In this document: positions 55,364 to 64,000 of the stretch, piece after piece | Position numbering within the stretch: the first letter of the stretch is position 1 | Layout: each line of letters opens with the position of its first letter | Assembly: GCF_019511525.1 (NCBI RefSeq) | Contig: NZ_JAEUAT010000018.1 | Span: forward strand, 1-64,000 | Length of the DNA stretch: 64,000 nucleotides | Direction: 5' to 3' | Source: Rhizobium cauense | GTDB taxonomy: Bacteria > Pseudomonadota > Alphaproteobacteria > Rhizobiales > Rhizobiaceae | Translations under genes and position numbers: made by a program | The notes under the pieces: generated by a model | Seen by the model: the letters and a program-made list of their open reading frames with translations, nothing else | Told to the model about the DNA's origin: nothing | Database searches by the model: none

Positions 55364-56301
55364 TATTCAGCCGTGTCTTCATCGGTAATCAAGGCGTTGA
55401 TTTGATGGCCCATCACGGCCGCCCTGATCGCCTTGAATTTGCGTTTGCCCTTACCGATTCCAATTACGGTCGACGACTCGCGCGACGGGATAGACGCGGA
55501 GGCCACGCGCTCGTTGATCGGGTTGTCGAGGAGCTTGCCTTCGGCATCGAAGACCCACCCGCAAATCTCGCCGACGGCGCCGTTGCGCATCAGCTCCATC
55601 ATCTCGTCCTTCTCGAGGAAGCCGTCGACGCAAAGCGGCCCATCGATCCCGAGTTCGCCAATGCCAACGAAAGTCACATCGGCCTGCGCGCTCATTTCCA
55701 GGGTCGAACGGACGAGCTGCTGGCCATGGAGAGTTTCCCTCTCTGCCGCCGACGTCACCAGCACCGGCAGCGGCATCGGGAAATGTCGCGCCTTCACCGC
55801 ATCTGCCATGCTGAAAATGACGTTGTAGTAGGCGGCCGATCCATCCGGCGCGATGTTGCCGGTCAGCGACACGATCCGATGGTTGGGACATTCGATGGCG
55901 GGCAGCTGATCGACGGCAGCCTTGAGTGTCCGCCCTGTTCCGACGGCGAGCACGATCGGATCAGGACGCTTCAGCCACCGCTCGATTTCGGCGGCGGCGG
56001 CTTCCGCAATGCCGACTGTTGTGGAGCTGGAATCGGAATCGCTTGGCACGACTTCTACATGCTTGAGTTTGAACTTGTTGCGCACCGCATTGGCGAGCTC
56101 GAGGCAGGCCGCGATCGGATGGTCGAGCCGAACCTTGATCAACCGCTCGGCGACTGCCAGTGACACCAACCGTTGCGCGGATTGCCGCGAGATACCCATG
56201 AAGGCAGCAATCTCGTCCTGCGTTCGCCCTGCCACATAGTAGAGCCATCCCGCGCGCGCCGCGTCATCGAGCCGTCCCGAAGTTTCGGATTTTCTTACCA
56301 T
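55348..56301 (-). CDS. smoC: SorC-family sugar-binding transcriptional regulator (SmoC)
   Basis: This 317-residue protein has an N-terminal helix-turn-helix (YVAGRTQDEIAAFMGISRQSAQRLVSLA, about residues 24-51). The SorC effector domain follows (LAVGTGRTLKAAVDQL and the late KAIRAAVMGHQINALITDEDTAEYLL). It heads the smo operon on the same strand and is the likely regulator of sorbitol/mannitol uptake. A TTG three bases upstream is an alternative start. Confidence 0.88.
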   Translation of the reverse strand: MVRKSETSGRLDDAARAGWLYYVAGRTQDEIAAFMGISRQSAQRLVSLAVAERLIKVRLDHPIAACLELANAVRNKFKLKHVEVVPSDSDSSSTTVGIAEAAAAEIERWLKRPDPIVLAVGTGRTLKAAVDQLPAIECPNHRIVSLTGNIAPDGSAAYYNVIFSMADAVKARHFPMPLPVLVTSAAERETLHGQQLVRSTLEMSAQADVTFVGIGELGIDGPLCVDGFLEKDEMMELMRNGAVGEICGWVFDAEGKLLDNPINERVASASIPSRESSTVIGIGKGKRKFKAIRAAVMGHQINALITDEDTAEYLLKM

Positions 56302-56533
56302 CAAGTCTCTACCATGCAGAAAGAACCGGCCGGAGCCGGTGCGAAGCGTTCACGTGCATATTGCGGCAGATCAAACCAGAATTCGGGCAAATGTCGAGTG
56401 CATTGAGAAATTGCGCAGGCATTTCCAGCGCGCCAAGCATATGAAGGCAATGCCATCGGGTTGCCATCCTTGTCGATCAAGCCGTGCTTGACCACGGGTT
56501 GAACTGTAAGCTAACTGGCAGCGAGGAAAAACT

Positions 56534-57187
56534 GTGCGAATTCTGCTGGTTGAAGACGACAGGGCGATAGGCGGGGCAGTGCGCGATCACGTCGCTGCCG
56601 CCAGCCATGCTGTGGACTGGGTCCAGGATCTTGCCAATGCCGACGCCGCCATTGGGCCTGTCGATTACGGGTTGATCCTCCTCGACCTTCAGCTGCCGGA
56701 CGGCAGCGGCGTAGCGTTTCTTCGTCGCCTTCGCGATAAGGGACTGAAAACGCCCGTGATCATCCTGACGGCACGCGATCAGATCTCCGATCGCATCGAC
56801 GGACTGAACGCCGGCGCCGACGACTATCTGGTCAAACCCTTCAATCTCGACGAATTGGAGGCACGCATCATGGCGGTCGCACGCCGCTATGACGCCAATC
56901 CTCATCCCGTGCTCCGCATTGCCGATATCGAGATCAACCGCCCCCTGCATCAGCTCTCCGTCGCCGGCGAGGCTGTCATCCTGACAAGCCGTGAGTGGGC
57001 AGTGCTCGATTTGTTGACGGCCCGCCCGGGCGCGATCGTTCCGAAGGACAGGATCGAGGAAGCGCTCTATGCGTTCGGCTCTGAGATCGAGAGCAACACG
57101 GTCGAGGTTTACGTGAGCCGCTTGCGCAAGAAGATTGGCAAGGACAGGATCCGCACGGCACGCGGCATCGGGTACACACTCGGATGA
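56534..57187 (+). CDS. OmpR-family response regulator
   Basis: This 217-residue protein has a receiver domain with Asp8, Asp9, phospho-acceptor Asp51 (LILLDLQLPDG) and Lys101 (LVKPFN). A winged-helix output domain follows (about 125-217, LTSREWAVLDLL and TVEVYVSRLRKKIG). It starts at GTG after GAGGAAAAACT and overlaps the sensor kinase gene by 4 bases. It resembles the QseB/TctD group. Target genes are unknown. Confidence 0.94.
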   Translation: MRILLVEDDRAIGGAVRDHVAAASHAVDWVQDLANADAAIGPVDYGLILLDLQLPDGSGVAFLRRLRDKGLKTPVIILTARDQISDRIDGLNAGADDYLVKPFNLDELEARIMAVARRYDANPHPVLRIADIEINRPLHQLSVAGEAVILTSREWAVLDLLTARPGAIVPKDRIEEALYAFGSEIESNTVEVYVSRLRKKIGKDRIRTARGIGYTLG

Positions 57188-58524
57188 AGATGAAGCGCGA
57201 ACGCAGCATCACCGGCCCGCTTATTCTTGCCCTGACAACCGTCATGGTTGTCTTCTGGCTGGCTGCGATTGGCCTTAGCATCCGCGTGATGCAGCACGAA
57301 TTTGATGAGATTTTCGACGGCGCTCAGCAAGAGACAACCGAGCGCTTGCTGGCTCTGATCCTCGACGATCTGAACCAGAGTACGAAAATCGATCCGTACA
57401 GCATGGCAAAATTCGATGCTGCGGCCAGACGTGAGTATCTGACCTATCAGGTGCGCGATGCCAGCGGCAAGGTGGTGCTGCATTCCAATGATGCCCCCGC
57501 TGAACCCTTCGACGCGCCACTTACGACGGGCTTCCACGACACGCCGACTGCTCGGATCTTCACCGACATGGCGGCAGACGGTTCTCTATTCTTGCAAGTG
57601 GCCGACCGGTTCAAGAACCGGCGCGAAGCCGTACGCGAAAGCGCTGTCACCCTGCTCATCCCTCTGGTCGCACTCATTCCCGCCAGCATTTTCGCGATCT
57701 GGTTCATCGTCGGACGCGCTTTGCGACCAATTGATGCGCTTCGGCGGGATATCGGCACGAAGGACGGCGGCAACATGGCGAAGATCGACACCCAAACTTT
57801 GCCGGTCGAACTCAGGCCAATTGCGCGATCTGTCAACCTGCTCCTCGGACGCCTGCGTGACGCCCTGGAAGCCGAGCGCGAATTCACCGCCAACAGTGCG
57901 CACGAACTGCGCACCCCGATCGCCGGGGCGCTCGCGCAGACCCAGCGCCTTGCCGAGGAACTGCCTCCGGGCGCGACACAGGATCGCGTCCAGCAGGTCG
58001 AAGCCTCACTGGTCAATCTCGGCCGCCTGGCAGAGAAGCTCCTGCAACTGTCCCGGGCGGAGGCCGGCATCGGCGGAAGCGCAAGTCCGGTTGACCTGCG
58101 TCCCGTCCTTGAGATGGTGGTCACCGACTTCCAGCGTGACAGCCGCACGAACGGCAGGCTTCGATACTCCGCCGCGCCGGACGCCAGGCTCGTCCGCAAC
58201 GCCGACGTGGACGCCTTCGGCATCGCTGCACGCAACCTGATTGAGAACGCGCTGATCCACGGCGATCCGGCTCTGCCGGTCACGGTCAGCCTCGATGACA
58301 ACGGCATCGTCCGCATTGTCAACGGCGGGCCGCCGGTTCGCGAAGCCGACATGGCAGGCCTGAAGAAGCGCTTCGGCCGCGGCAAGACGACAGCGTCCGG
58401 TTCCGGCCTCGGACTGGCAATCGCCGATCGCGTCGTCACACAGATGGGCGGGACGCTGGAACTGTTGTCGCCCGCGACGGGCGAGCAGGCCGGCTTCGAA
58501 GCGAAAATGACGCTCCCTGCCTGA
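57184..58524 (+). CDS. Sensor histidine kinase
   Basis: This 446-residue membrane kinase has two membrane helices (about 10-33 and 154-178) flanking a periplasmic sensor of about 120 residues. The phospho-acceptor is His240 (SAHELRTPIAG), the N-box NLIENALIHG, and the G-box GSGLGLAIADRV. It is cotranscribed with the response regulator (4-base overlap). The type resembles QseC/TctE kinases. The signal is unknown. Confidence 0.94.
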   Translation: MKMKRERSITGPLILALTTVMVVFWLAAIGLSIRVMQHEFDEIFDGAQQETTERLLALILDDLNQSTKIDPYSMAKFDAAARREYLTYQVRDASGKVVLHSNDAPAEPFDAPLTTGFHDTPTARIFTDMAADGSLFLQVADRFKNRREAVRESAVTLLIPLVALIPASIFAIWFIVGRALRPIDALRRDIGTKDGGNMAKIDTQTLPVELRPIARSVNLLLGRLRDALEAEREFTANSAHELRTPIAGALAQTQRLAEELPPGATQDRVQQVEASLVNLGRLAEKLLQLSRAEAGIGGSASPVDLRPVLEMVVTDFQRDSRTNGRLRYSAAPDARLVRNADVDAFGIAARNLIENALIHGDPALPVTVSLDDNGIVRIVNGGPPVREADMAGLKKRFGRGKTTASGSGLGLAIADRVVTQMGGTLELLSPATGEQAGFEAKMTLPA

Positions 58525-58598
58525 TCGGGTTTTGGCTTGCAAAAGCGGCGGAAGGGTGCGAGCAGACGCAGAGGCCATCCAAAACCAGCAGAAACCGA

Positions 58599-59516
58599 AT
58601 GATTATTTCTTTCGACATCGGCGGCTCCGCCATCAAGGGCGGCGTCGCGCACACGGAAGCCGACATCACGCCACTCGGCCGTCGGCCGACCCCCAAGGAT
58701 GATTTTCCTGCCTTCGTCGACACGTTGAAGGCCATCATTGCAGAGACGGGCGAGCATCCGACGCGCCTTGCCTTCTCGATCGCCGGCGTCGTCGACCCGG
58801 ACACGCAACGGCTGACCTGCGCCAACATTCCTTGCATCCACGGGCGCAACCTTGCCGCCGACCTCGAAGCCGAACTCGGCCTGCCAGTGCTGATCGCAAA
58901 CGACGCGGACTGCTTTGCCATGGCGGAAGCCGATCTCGGCGCCGGGCGCGGTCACCGCATCGTTCTGGGCGCCATCCTAGGGACGGGCGTCGGTGGCGGT
59001 GTCGTTGCTGATGGCCGCCTGATCAATGCCGCTGGCGGCTTTGCAGGGGAATGGGGCCACGGCCCGGCGCTCGCATCGCATGCAGGCAATCCGCCCGTTG
59101 CCATTCCGGCCTATCCTTGCGGCTGTGGCCAAAAGGGGTGCGTCGACACAGTCGGCGGCGCTCGTGGTCTTGAGCGGCTACACAAAACGCTTCACGACGC
59201 GGACCTCTCCAGCCAGGAGATCATAGATGATTGGCTGAAGGGCGAAACCAAGGCGACGCGCACGATCGATGTCTTCGTCGATCTCGTCGCCTCGCCGCTC
59301 GCGCTGACGATCAACATCACGGGCGCAACCATCGTCCCGGTCGGCGGCGGACTTTCCAATGTCGAACCGCTGCTTGCAGAGTTGGACAAGGCCGTCCGGC
59401 AGCGCATCCTGCGCAAGTTCGATCGCCCGCTCGTGGTTCGTAGCGAATGCCGCGTCGAGCCCGGCTTGATCGGCGCTGCATTGCTTGGCTTGAAAGCGGA
59501 AGCCGCCCAGGCCTGA
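58599..59516 (+). CDS. ROK-family sugar kinase
   Basis: This 305-residue protein has the phosphate loop SFDIGGSAIKGG at the N-terminus, the catalytic Asp in ANDADCFAMAEA, GTGVGGGVV, and the zinc-binding CGCGQKGCVDTVGG motif. It lacks a DNA-binding domain, so it is a kinase, most like N-acetylglucosamine or glucose kinases. The usual Glu after the last zinc Cys (CxCGxxGCxE) is Asp here. It begins 74 bases after the sensor kinase and ends at a strong hairpin. Confidence 0.88.
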   Translation: MIISFDIGGSAIKGGVAHTEADITPLGRRPTPKDDFPAFVDTLKAIIAETGEHPTRLAFSIAGVVDPDTQRLTCANIPCIHGRNLAADLEAELGLPVLIANDADCFAMAEADLGAGRGHRIVLGAILGTGVGGGVVADGRLINAAGGFAGEWGHGPALASHAGNPPVAIPAYPCGCGQKGCVDTVGGARGLERLHKTLHDADLSSQEIIDDWLKGETKATRTIDVFVDLVASPLALTINITGATIVPVGGGLSNVEPLLAELDKAVRQRILRKFDRPLVVRSECRVEPGLIGAALLGLKAEAAQA

Positions 59517-59533
59517 GCTTCAGCCAAAAGAAA

Positions 59534-59557
59534 ATGGCGCGGTTCTCACCGCGCCAT
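59534..59557. terminator. Bidirectional hairpin terminator
   Basis: ATGGCGCGGT and ACCGCGCCAT form a perfect 10-bp stem with a TCTC loop, between the convergent ROK kinase and RND pump genes. An A-rich run precedes it and a weak T-rich tract follows. Confidence 0.8.
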
Positions 59558-59565
59558 CACTCTCT

Positions 59566-62500
59566 TTATTCAGCCGCCATGGCCGGCGGGTGAGTGCTTT
59601 CGGCCTCGGGCGCATTGCCATTGGCAGCGCCCTCCTCCGTTCTCGACGTCTTCGGCTCCTTGCCGAAGAACAGCGCGTAGGCAGCGGGCAGCACCAGGAT
59701 CGTCAACACCGTCGCGACCAGAATGCCGCCCATCATGGCATAGGCCAGCGGCCCCCAGAAGACGCCACGTGAGATCGGGATCAGCGCCAGAACGGCTGTC
59801 AGCGCCGTCAGCATGATCGGGCGGAAACGCCTGACCGCGGCACCGACAATCGCCTCCTGCCGATGCATCCCCGCCTTGATGTCCTGGTCGATCTGGTCGA
59901 CGAGGATGATCGAGTTGCGGATGATGATACCGAGCAATGCGATAACGCCGAGGATGGCAACGAAGCCGAACGGTGCACCTGATATCAGCAGAGCCGCGGC
60001 CGCACCGATGATCCCGAGCGGACCGGTCGCCAGCACCAGCATCGCCTTGCCGAAGTGCTGCAGCTGCGCCATCAGCAAGAGGACGATGACGAGGAGCATG
60101 ACCGGAGCCTTGGCCGCAATCGAGGCCTGGCTCTCGGCGGAATCTTCCGCACCGCCCTGGATCTCGATGTTGTAGCCGGCCGGCAGGCTGTCGCGCAGCG
60201 GCTTCATGTCCGCATACATCTTCATGACGACGTCATTGGATTGCACATCATCCGGCAGCGTCGCGCGAACGGTGATCGTCGGCAGGCGGTCGCGGCGCCA
60301 TTCGATACCCTGCTCGAGAACAGGCACGACCTTGGCAACTTGCGAGACCGGAACGAAGCCACCGAAGTCCGTCGGTACATAGACCGAATTGACGGCCGAC
60401 AGCAGGGAGCGGTTGGCCTCCGGCTCGCGGGCAACAATCGAAACCGTCTCCTCGCCGTCGCGGAAATCGTCGAGCGGGGCGCCCGACATTGCCGTCTGCA
60501 ACATCTGGCGGATACGCTGCGAGGTAACGCCGAGCGCACGGGCGCGGTCCTGATCGATCACCAGCTTCATCGCCGGCACAGGCTCCAGCCAGTCGTCGTG
60601 GATCGCGCCGAGCTGCGGGTTGGCCTGGAACTTCGCCTTTACCTCGTCGGCGATCTTGCGAACTTCCTGGCGATCCGGCCCCATGATACGCATCTGCACC
60701 GGCCAGCCCGTCGGCGGGCCGAGGAACAGGCGATCCACCTTGCCCCTGATATCGGGGAAGTCTTCTGCAAGGATCGTCCGCAGCTTCACGATCAGGCGCT
60801 CACGGGCAGGCTCGTCGTTTGCCATGACGAGAAGCTGTGCAAAGTTCGGGTTGCGAAGCTGCTGGTCGAGCGGCAGGAAGAAGCGAGGCGCACCTTCACC
60901 GATATACGTGGCGACGAACTTCTTGTCCGTGTCATCCATGATCTTGGCTTCGAGCGCCTTTGCCTGCGTCTCTACTTCCTTGATGCTGGTGCCTTCGGGC
61001 AGCCAGAGATCGACGAGGATTTCCGGGCGCGAGGACTGCGGGAAGAAGTTCTGCGGAATGAACTGGAAGGCCCACAGGCTGGTTGCAAAGGTAACGAGTG
61101 TCATCGCAACAACGATGATGCGGTGACGCACGGCCCAACCGACAGTCGACCGCAGGCGCCGGTAGAAGCGCGTGTCGAAAACGTCGTGATGCTCGCCCGC
61201 ATGGTGGCGCTGCTTCAGGATCATGTAGCCGAGCCAGGGCGTAAAATAGACGGCCACAAACCATGAAACCACGAGTGCGATGCCGACGACGTAGAACAGC
61301 GTTCTGACGTATTCGCCGGCAGTGGATTCAGCAAACCCCACCGGGATGAAGCCCGCGGTGGTGATCAGCGTGCCGGTCAGCATCGGGAAGGCGGTCGAGG
61401 AATAGGCGAAGCTCGCCGCCTCGATCTTCACGAGGCCTTCCTCGAGCTTCCGCTCCATCAATTCGACGACGATCATGGCATCGTCGACAAGCAGGCCGAG
61501 CGCAATGATCAGGGCACCGAGCGAAATGCGCTGCAGGTCGATCCCAAGTTCGTACATGATGGCGAAAGTAGCCGCCAGCACGAGCGGGATGGCAATCGCG
61601 ATGACGAGCCCCGAACGCCAGCCGATGGACAGGAACGACACGATGAGCACGATCACCAGCGCTTCGCCGAGCGCGTGCATGAATTCGCTGATCGCATCGG
61701 TAACGACGTCGGGCTGGTTGGAAATCTGGTCAACGGAGGCACCGTACGGCAGCGATTCCTCGAAGCGATGGTAGGTAGCTTCAACGTCCTTGCCGACGTC
61801 AGTCACCTTGAAACCCTTGGCCATGACGACGCCGACCTGGACGCTCTCATGGCCGTTGAAGCGAAATTTGCGCTGATAGGGATCTTCGAGGCCCGAATAG
61901 ACCGTGGCGATATCCCCGAGACGCGTGACCTGATTGCCGGCCTTCAGCCGCAGTTCGCGGATATCTTCCGCCTTTGTCACATCGCCTTCAACGGAAATGC
62001 GCACCGAACGCGTGCCGGTATCGACCGATCCGGCCGCATCGACATTGTTCTGCCCCTTGATCGCATTCTGCAGGTCAAGCACCGTCAGGCCGCGCTCCGC
62101 AAGGGCTTTCGAGGACACGTCGATGTAGATCTTCTCGGGCTGGTCGCCGATGATGACCGCCTTTTCGACACCGGGCGTCGTCAAAAGCATGTCGCGCGCC
62201 TGGATGGCGAACTTCTTCAGCTCGGGATAGCTGTAGCCATCGCCGCTGATTGAATGCAGCGTGATGTAGGTGTCGCCGAACTCGTCGTTGAAATAGGGTC
62301 CGAGCAGCCCCTCAGGCAGCTCGTTGGAGATGTCACCCACCTTCTTGCGCACCTGATAGAAGGCGTCTGCCACCTCGGCCGAGTTGGTATCGCCCTTCAC
62401 CTGCAGGGTGATGATGGCGCTCCCCGCTCGCGTATAGGATTTGACCCAATCGATGTGCGGGGTTTCCTGCAGCTTGCGCTCGATCTTGTTGACGACCTGA

Positions 62501-62712
62501 TCCTCCATTTCCTGGATCGAGGCACCCGGCCAAACGGCCTGCACGACCATGACGCGGAAGGTGAAATCCGGATCTTCCTTCTGACCCATGCGCATCAGCC
62601 CGAGCACGCCGGTAATCAGGATCAGGCCAAACAGGAAGCGCGCAATGCTTGGATGGCCGATGGCCCAGCGCGACAGGTTGAAGGGGCGCTTTTCGGCGGT
62701 CGAGTTGTCCAT
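59566..62712 (-). CDS. RND-family efflux pump, inner-membrane transporter
   Basis: This 1048-residue protein has the RND duplicated design: two sets of about six membrane helices and two large periplasmic loops. The proton-relay region is GLLVDDAMIVVELME in the first half, with a matching ALLGIIIRNSIILVDQI in the second. The first half carries a paired Asp (VDDAM) as in the AcrB group. It exports drugs or other compounds together with the adaptor gene 28 bases upstream. No outer-membrane channel gene is in the window. Confidence 0.95.
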   Translation of the reverse strand: MDNSTAEKRPFNLSRWAIGHPSIARFLFGLILITGVLGLMRMGQKEDPDFTFRVMVVQAVWPGASIQEMEDQVVNKIERKLQETPHIDWVKSYTRAGSAIITLQVKGDTNSAEVADAFYQVRKKVGDISNELPEGLLGPYFNDEFGDTYITLHSISGDGYSYPELKKFAIQARDMLLTTPGVEKAVIIGDQPEKIYIDVSSKALAERGLTVLDLQNAIKGQNNVDAAGSVDTGTRSVRISVEGDVTKAEDIRELRLKAGNQVTRLGDIATVYSGLEDPYQRKFRFNGHESVQVGVVMAKGFKVTDVGKDVEATYHRFEESLPYGASVDQISNQPDVVTDAISEFMHALGEALVIVLIVSFLSIGWRSGLVIAIAIPLVLAATFAIMYELGIDLQRISLGALIIALGLLVDDAMIVVELMERKLEEGLVKIEAASFAYSSTAFPMLTGTLITTAGFIPVGFAESTAGEYVRTLFYVVGIALVVSWFVAVYFTPWLGYMILKQRHHAGEHHDVFDTRFYRRLRSTVGWAVRHRIIVVAMTLVTFATSLWAFQFIPQNFFPQSSRPEILVDLWLPEGTSIKEVETQAKALEAKIMDDTDKKFVATYIGEGAPRFFLPLDQQLRNPNFAQLLVMANDEPARERLIVKLRTILAEDFPDIRGKVDRLFLGPPTGWPVQMRIMGPDRQEVRKIADEVKAKFQANPQLGAIHDDWLEPVPAMKLVIDQDRARALGVTSQRIRQMLQTAMSGAPLDDFRDGEETVSIVAREPEANRSLLSAVNSVYVPTDFGGFVPVSQVAKVVPVLEQGIEWRRDRLPTITVRATLPDDVQSNDVVMKMYADMKPLRDSLPAGYNIEIQGGAEDSAESQASIAAKAPVMLLVIVLLLMAQLQHFGKAMLVLATGPLGIIGAAAALLISGAPFGFVAILGVIALLGIIIRNSIILVDQIDQDIKAGMHRQEAIVGAAVRRFRPIMLTALTAVLALIPISRGVFWGPLAYAMMGGILVATVLTILVLPAAYALFFGKEPKTSRTEEGAANGNAPEAESTHPPAMAAE

Positions 62713-62740
62713 GGTCCTATTCCCTCTCCTGACCGCTCGC

Positions 62741-63877
62741 TCAGCGCACGATGTCGCCGGTTTCGATCTGCGCCGATTGTTGCTCCGGCAGCTTGACCTT
62801 GAGGTTCTCGGTCATGAACTGCGTCCCGGCGGCAACAACGAGATCGCCACCCTTCAAGCCGTTTGCGACATGGACGCCAGCCCCGGTGAAGTCCGCGACA
62901 CTGACCTCACGGGCATGAACAGTCGATGCGGTGCGATCAACGACCCAGACAATCTTCTTGCCATCTTTCTCGGCCAGCGCACTCAGCGGAATGGCAACAT
63001 TCGTCTCGGCATTGCCAATGGCAGCCTCGACCGTCGCGGTCATGCCAAGCAGCACGCGATCATCGGTCGGAAGGCTGACGCGAACGGAGAAGGTCCGTGA
63101 CTGCGCATCGGCACTGCCGGAAACCTCGCGTACCTTGCCGTCAAGCACGAGCTTGCTATCCGACCAGAAGCTTGCCTTGACGGTCTTGCCTGGCTTGAAC
63201 TGCCCAATGTCGTTTTCCGGAACGGCGATCTGCACTTCCTTCTCGCCGTCGAGCGCAACGGCGACGACAGGCGTACCTGCCGCGACAACGGCGCCGGTAT
63301 CAGCGCTGATCGACGTGACGATACCGCTGCGGTCTGCCTTCAGCTCAGTATAGACGACCTGGTTCTTGGCCTGATCGAGCGACGAGGCCGCGGCATCCCG
63401 CGTCGAAACCGCTTGATCGTAGCTGAGTGCTGCCTGCTCCATCTGCGACTTTGCCGTGACGCTCTTGTCGTAGAGCTGCTGGGCGCGCTTGTTGGCAAGG
63501 TCAGCGGTTGCCACACCCTTTTCGGCAGCGGCAAGGTTGGCCTCGGCTGTCTTGACCGCCAACTCGTAATCGGTCGGATCGATCTCGGCGAGCAGATCCC
63601 CCGGCTTGACGCGATCACCGATATTGACGCGGCGGTCGGTGATTTTGCCCGCAACGCGGAAGCCGAGATTCATCTCGACACGTGCCTTCACCGCGCCGGA
63701 ATAGTCGAGCGCACGCGTGTCCCCGGCCGCGGCAACTTCCACGACCTTGACCGGCCGCAGGATCTCTTTCGTCTCGGCTTTCTTCTCCTCGCTGCAGCCG
63801 GATACGGCGAGCGAGACGGCGCCGAGGAGCGCGAGACTGACAAAGGACGGCAACTGGACTGTCTTCAGCGAAATCAT
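62741..63877 (-). CDS. RND efflux pump periplasmic adaptor (lipoprotein)
   Basis: This 378-residue adaptor has a lipoprotein-type signal peptide (ALLGAVSLAVSGC, Cys near residue 28). Barrel-sandwich halves follow (LGFRVAGKITDRRVNIGDRVKPGDLLAEID and LKADRSGIVTSISADTGAVVAAGTPVV) around a helical hairpin (about 110-165), and a membrane-proximal C-terminal domain. AGGAG lies 8 bases before the ATG at 63877. It is cotranscribed with the RND pump and preceded by a partial gene on the same strand. Confidence 0.93.
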   Translation of the reverse strand: MISLKTVQLPSFVSLALLGAVSLAVSGCSEEKKAETKEILRPVKVVEVAAAGDTRALDYSGAVKARVEMNLGFRVAGKITDRRVNIGDRVKPGDLLAEIDPTDYELAVKTAEANLAAAEKGVATADLANKRAQQLYDKSVTAKSQMEQAALSYDQAVSTRDAAASSLDQAKNQVVYTELKADRSGIVTSISADTGAVVAAGTPVVAVALDGEKEVQIAVPENDIGQFKPGKTVKASFWSDSKLVLDGKVREVSGSADAQSRTFSVRVSLPTDDRVLLGMTATVEAAIGNAETNVAIPLSALAEKDGKKIVWVVDRTASTVHAREVSVADFTGAGVHVANGLKGGDLVVAAGTQFMTENLKVKLPEQQSAQIETGDIVR

Positions 63878-63930
63878 CTTTCGCACTCCTAAAATGGCTT
63901 TATCGGTTGATCTACGGCCTTTGCCGCGTG

Positions 63931-64000
63931 TTATTTTTTCAGTGCTCTGATCGAGAATTCGATCAGCTCATCGACGGTGGCGCGGTTGGTCTTGGAAAGA
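63931..64000 (-). CDS. Partial gene at the window edge, perhaps TetR regulator C-terminus
   Basis: Only the last 22 codons are inside the window, ending LIEFSIRALKK then TAA. The helical ending is what many TetR-family regulators have, and such a gene often heads an RND operon. There is too little to be sure. Confidence 0.4.
   Translation of the reverse strand, partial: LSKTNRATVDELIEFSIRALKK

Overview
The window is chromosome-like DNA of an alphaproteobacterium of the Rhizobiales, most likely the family Rhizobiaceae (Rhizobium, Ensifer/Sinorhizobium or Agrobacterium group). The signs are the high GC content with third-position GC bias, many sugar and polyol ABC transporters each with its own regulator, a smoEFGK-mtlK polyol locus, a RIME-like palindromic repeat between two genes, and a sequence resembling an EcfG-type stress promoter. 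I see no phage, insertion sequence, CRISPR array, tRNA or rRNA. Base and codon use look even throughout, so this reads as native sequence and not an island.

Layout. 0-8 kb: a TIM-barrel sugar isomerase/epimerase, a cyclase-TPR protein, and a ribose-type (CUT2) sugar ABC operon divergent from its LacI-type regulator across a doubled palindromic operator. 8-13 kb: a small hypothetical gene, a DUF2233/NAGPA-like secreted protein, and the xylose operon (lacI-type regulator, xylB, xylA). 13-17 kb: a DHA2/HlyD drug-efflux pair divergent from a TetR regulator. 17-24 kb: a terC gene with a striking structured leader, a PhyH dioxygenase/AraC pair, a DUF4239 protein, an aldo-keto reductase/TetR pair, and an SLC13-type anion transporter. 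24-28 kb: gltX and lysS, then an uncharacterised membrane-anchored protein. 28-35 kb: a LysR regulator and a polyamine-type ABC operon ending in an aminobutyraldehyde dehydrogenase, in the same order as E. coli ydcSTUV-patD.

35-41 kb: a DUF1328 mini-protein with a candidate stress promoter, a second cyclase with a MerR-like N-terminus, a DUF1345 protein, an SDR dehydrogenase and a lactonase-like amidohydrolase arranged back to back, and transaldolase divergent from a SorC regulator. 41-47 kb: a secreted hypothetical protein, an AraC-MGMT repair protein, DUF2244, nth, a TetR/VOC pair, an EI24/CysZ-like membrane protein and an RpiR regulator. 47-56 kb: the sorbitol/mannitol operon smoC-smoE-smoF-smoG-smoK-mtlK-HAD phosphatase-pentulose kinase. 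56-64 kb: a two-component system, a ROK sugar kinase, and an RND efflux pump with its adaptor and the end of an upstream gene that is cut by the window edge.

The dominant theme is uptake and oxidation of pentoses, hexitols and pentitols. MtlK and xylose isomerase make ketoses, xylulokinase and the FGGY pentulose kinase phosphorylate them, and transaldolase handles the products in the pentose phosphate pathway. I found no clear new defence or mobile system. The best unexplained signals are the RNA structure just upstream of terC, the hairpin standing where smoS is expected in the smo operon, an attenuator-like hairpin between smoE and smoF, and a set of clear but unassigned operators.
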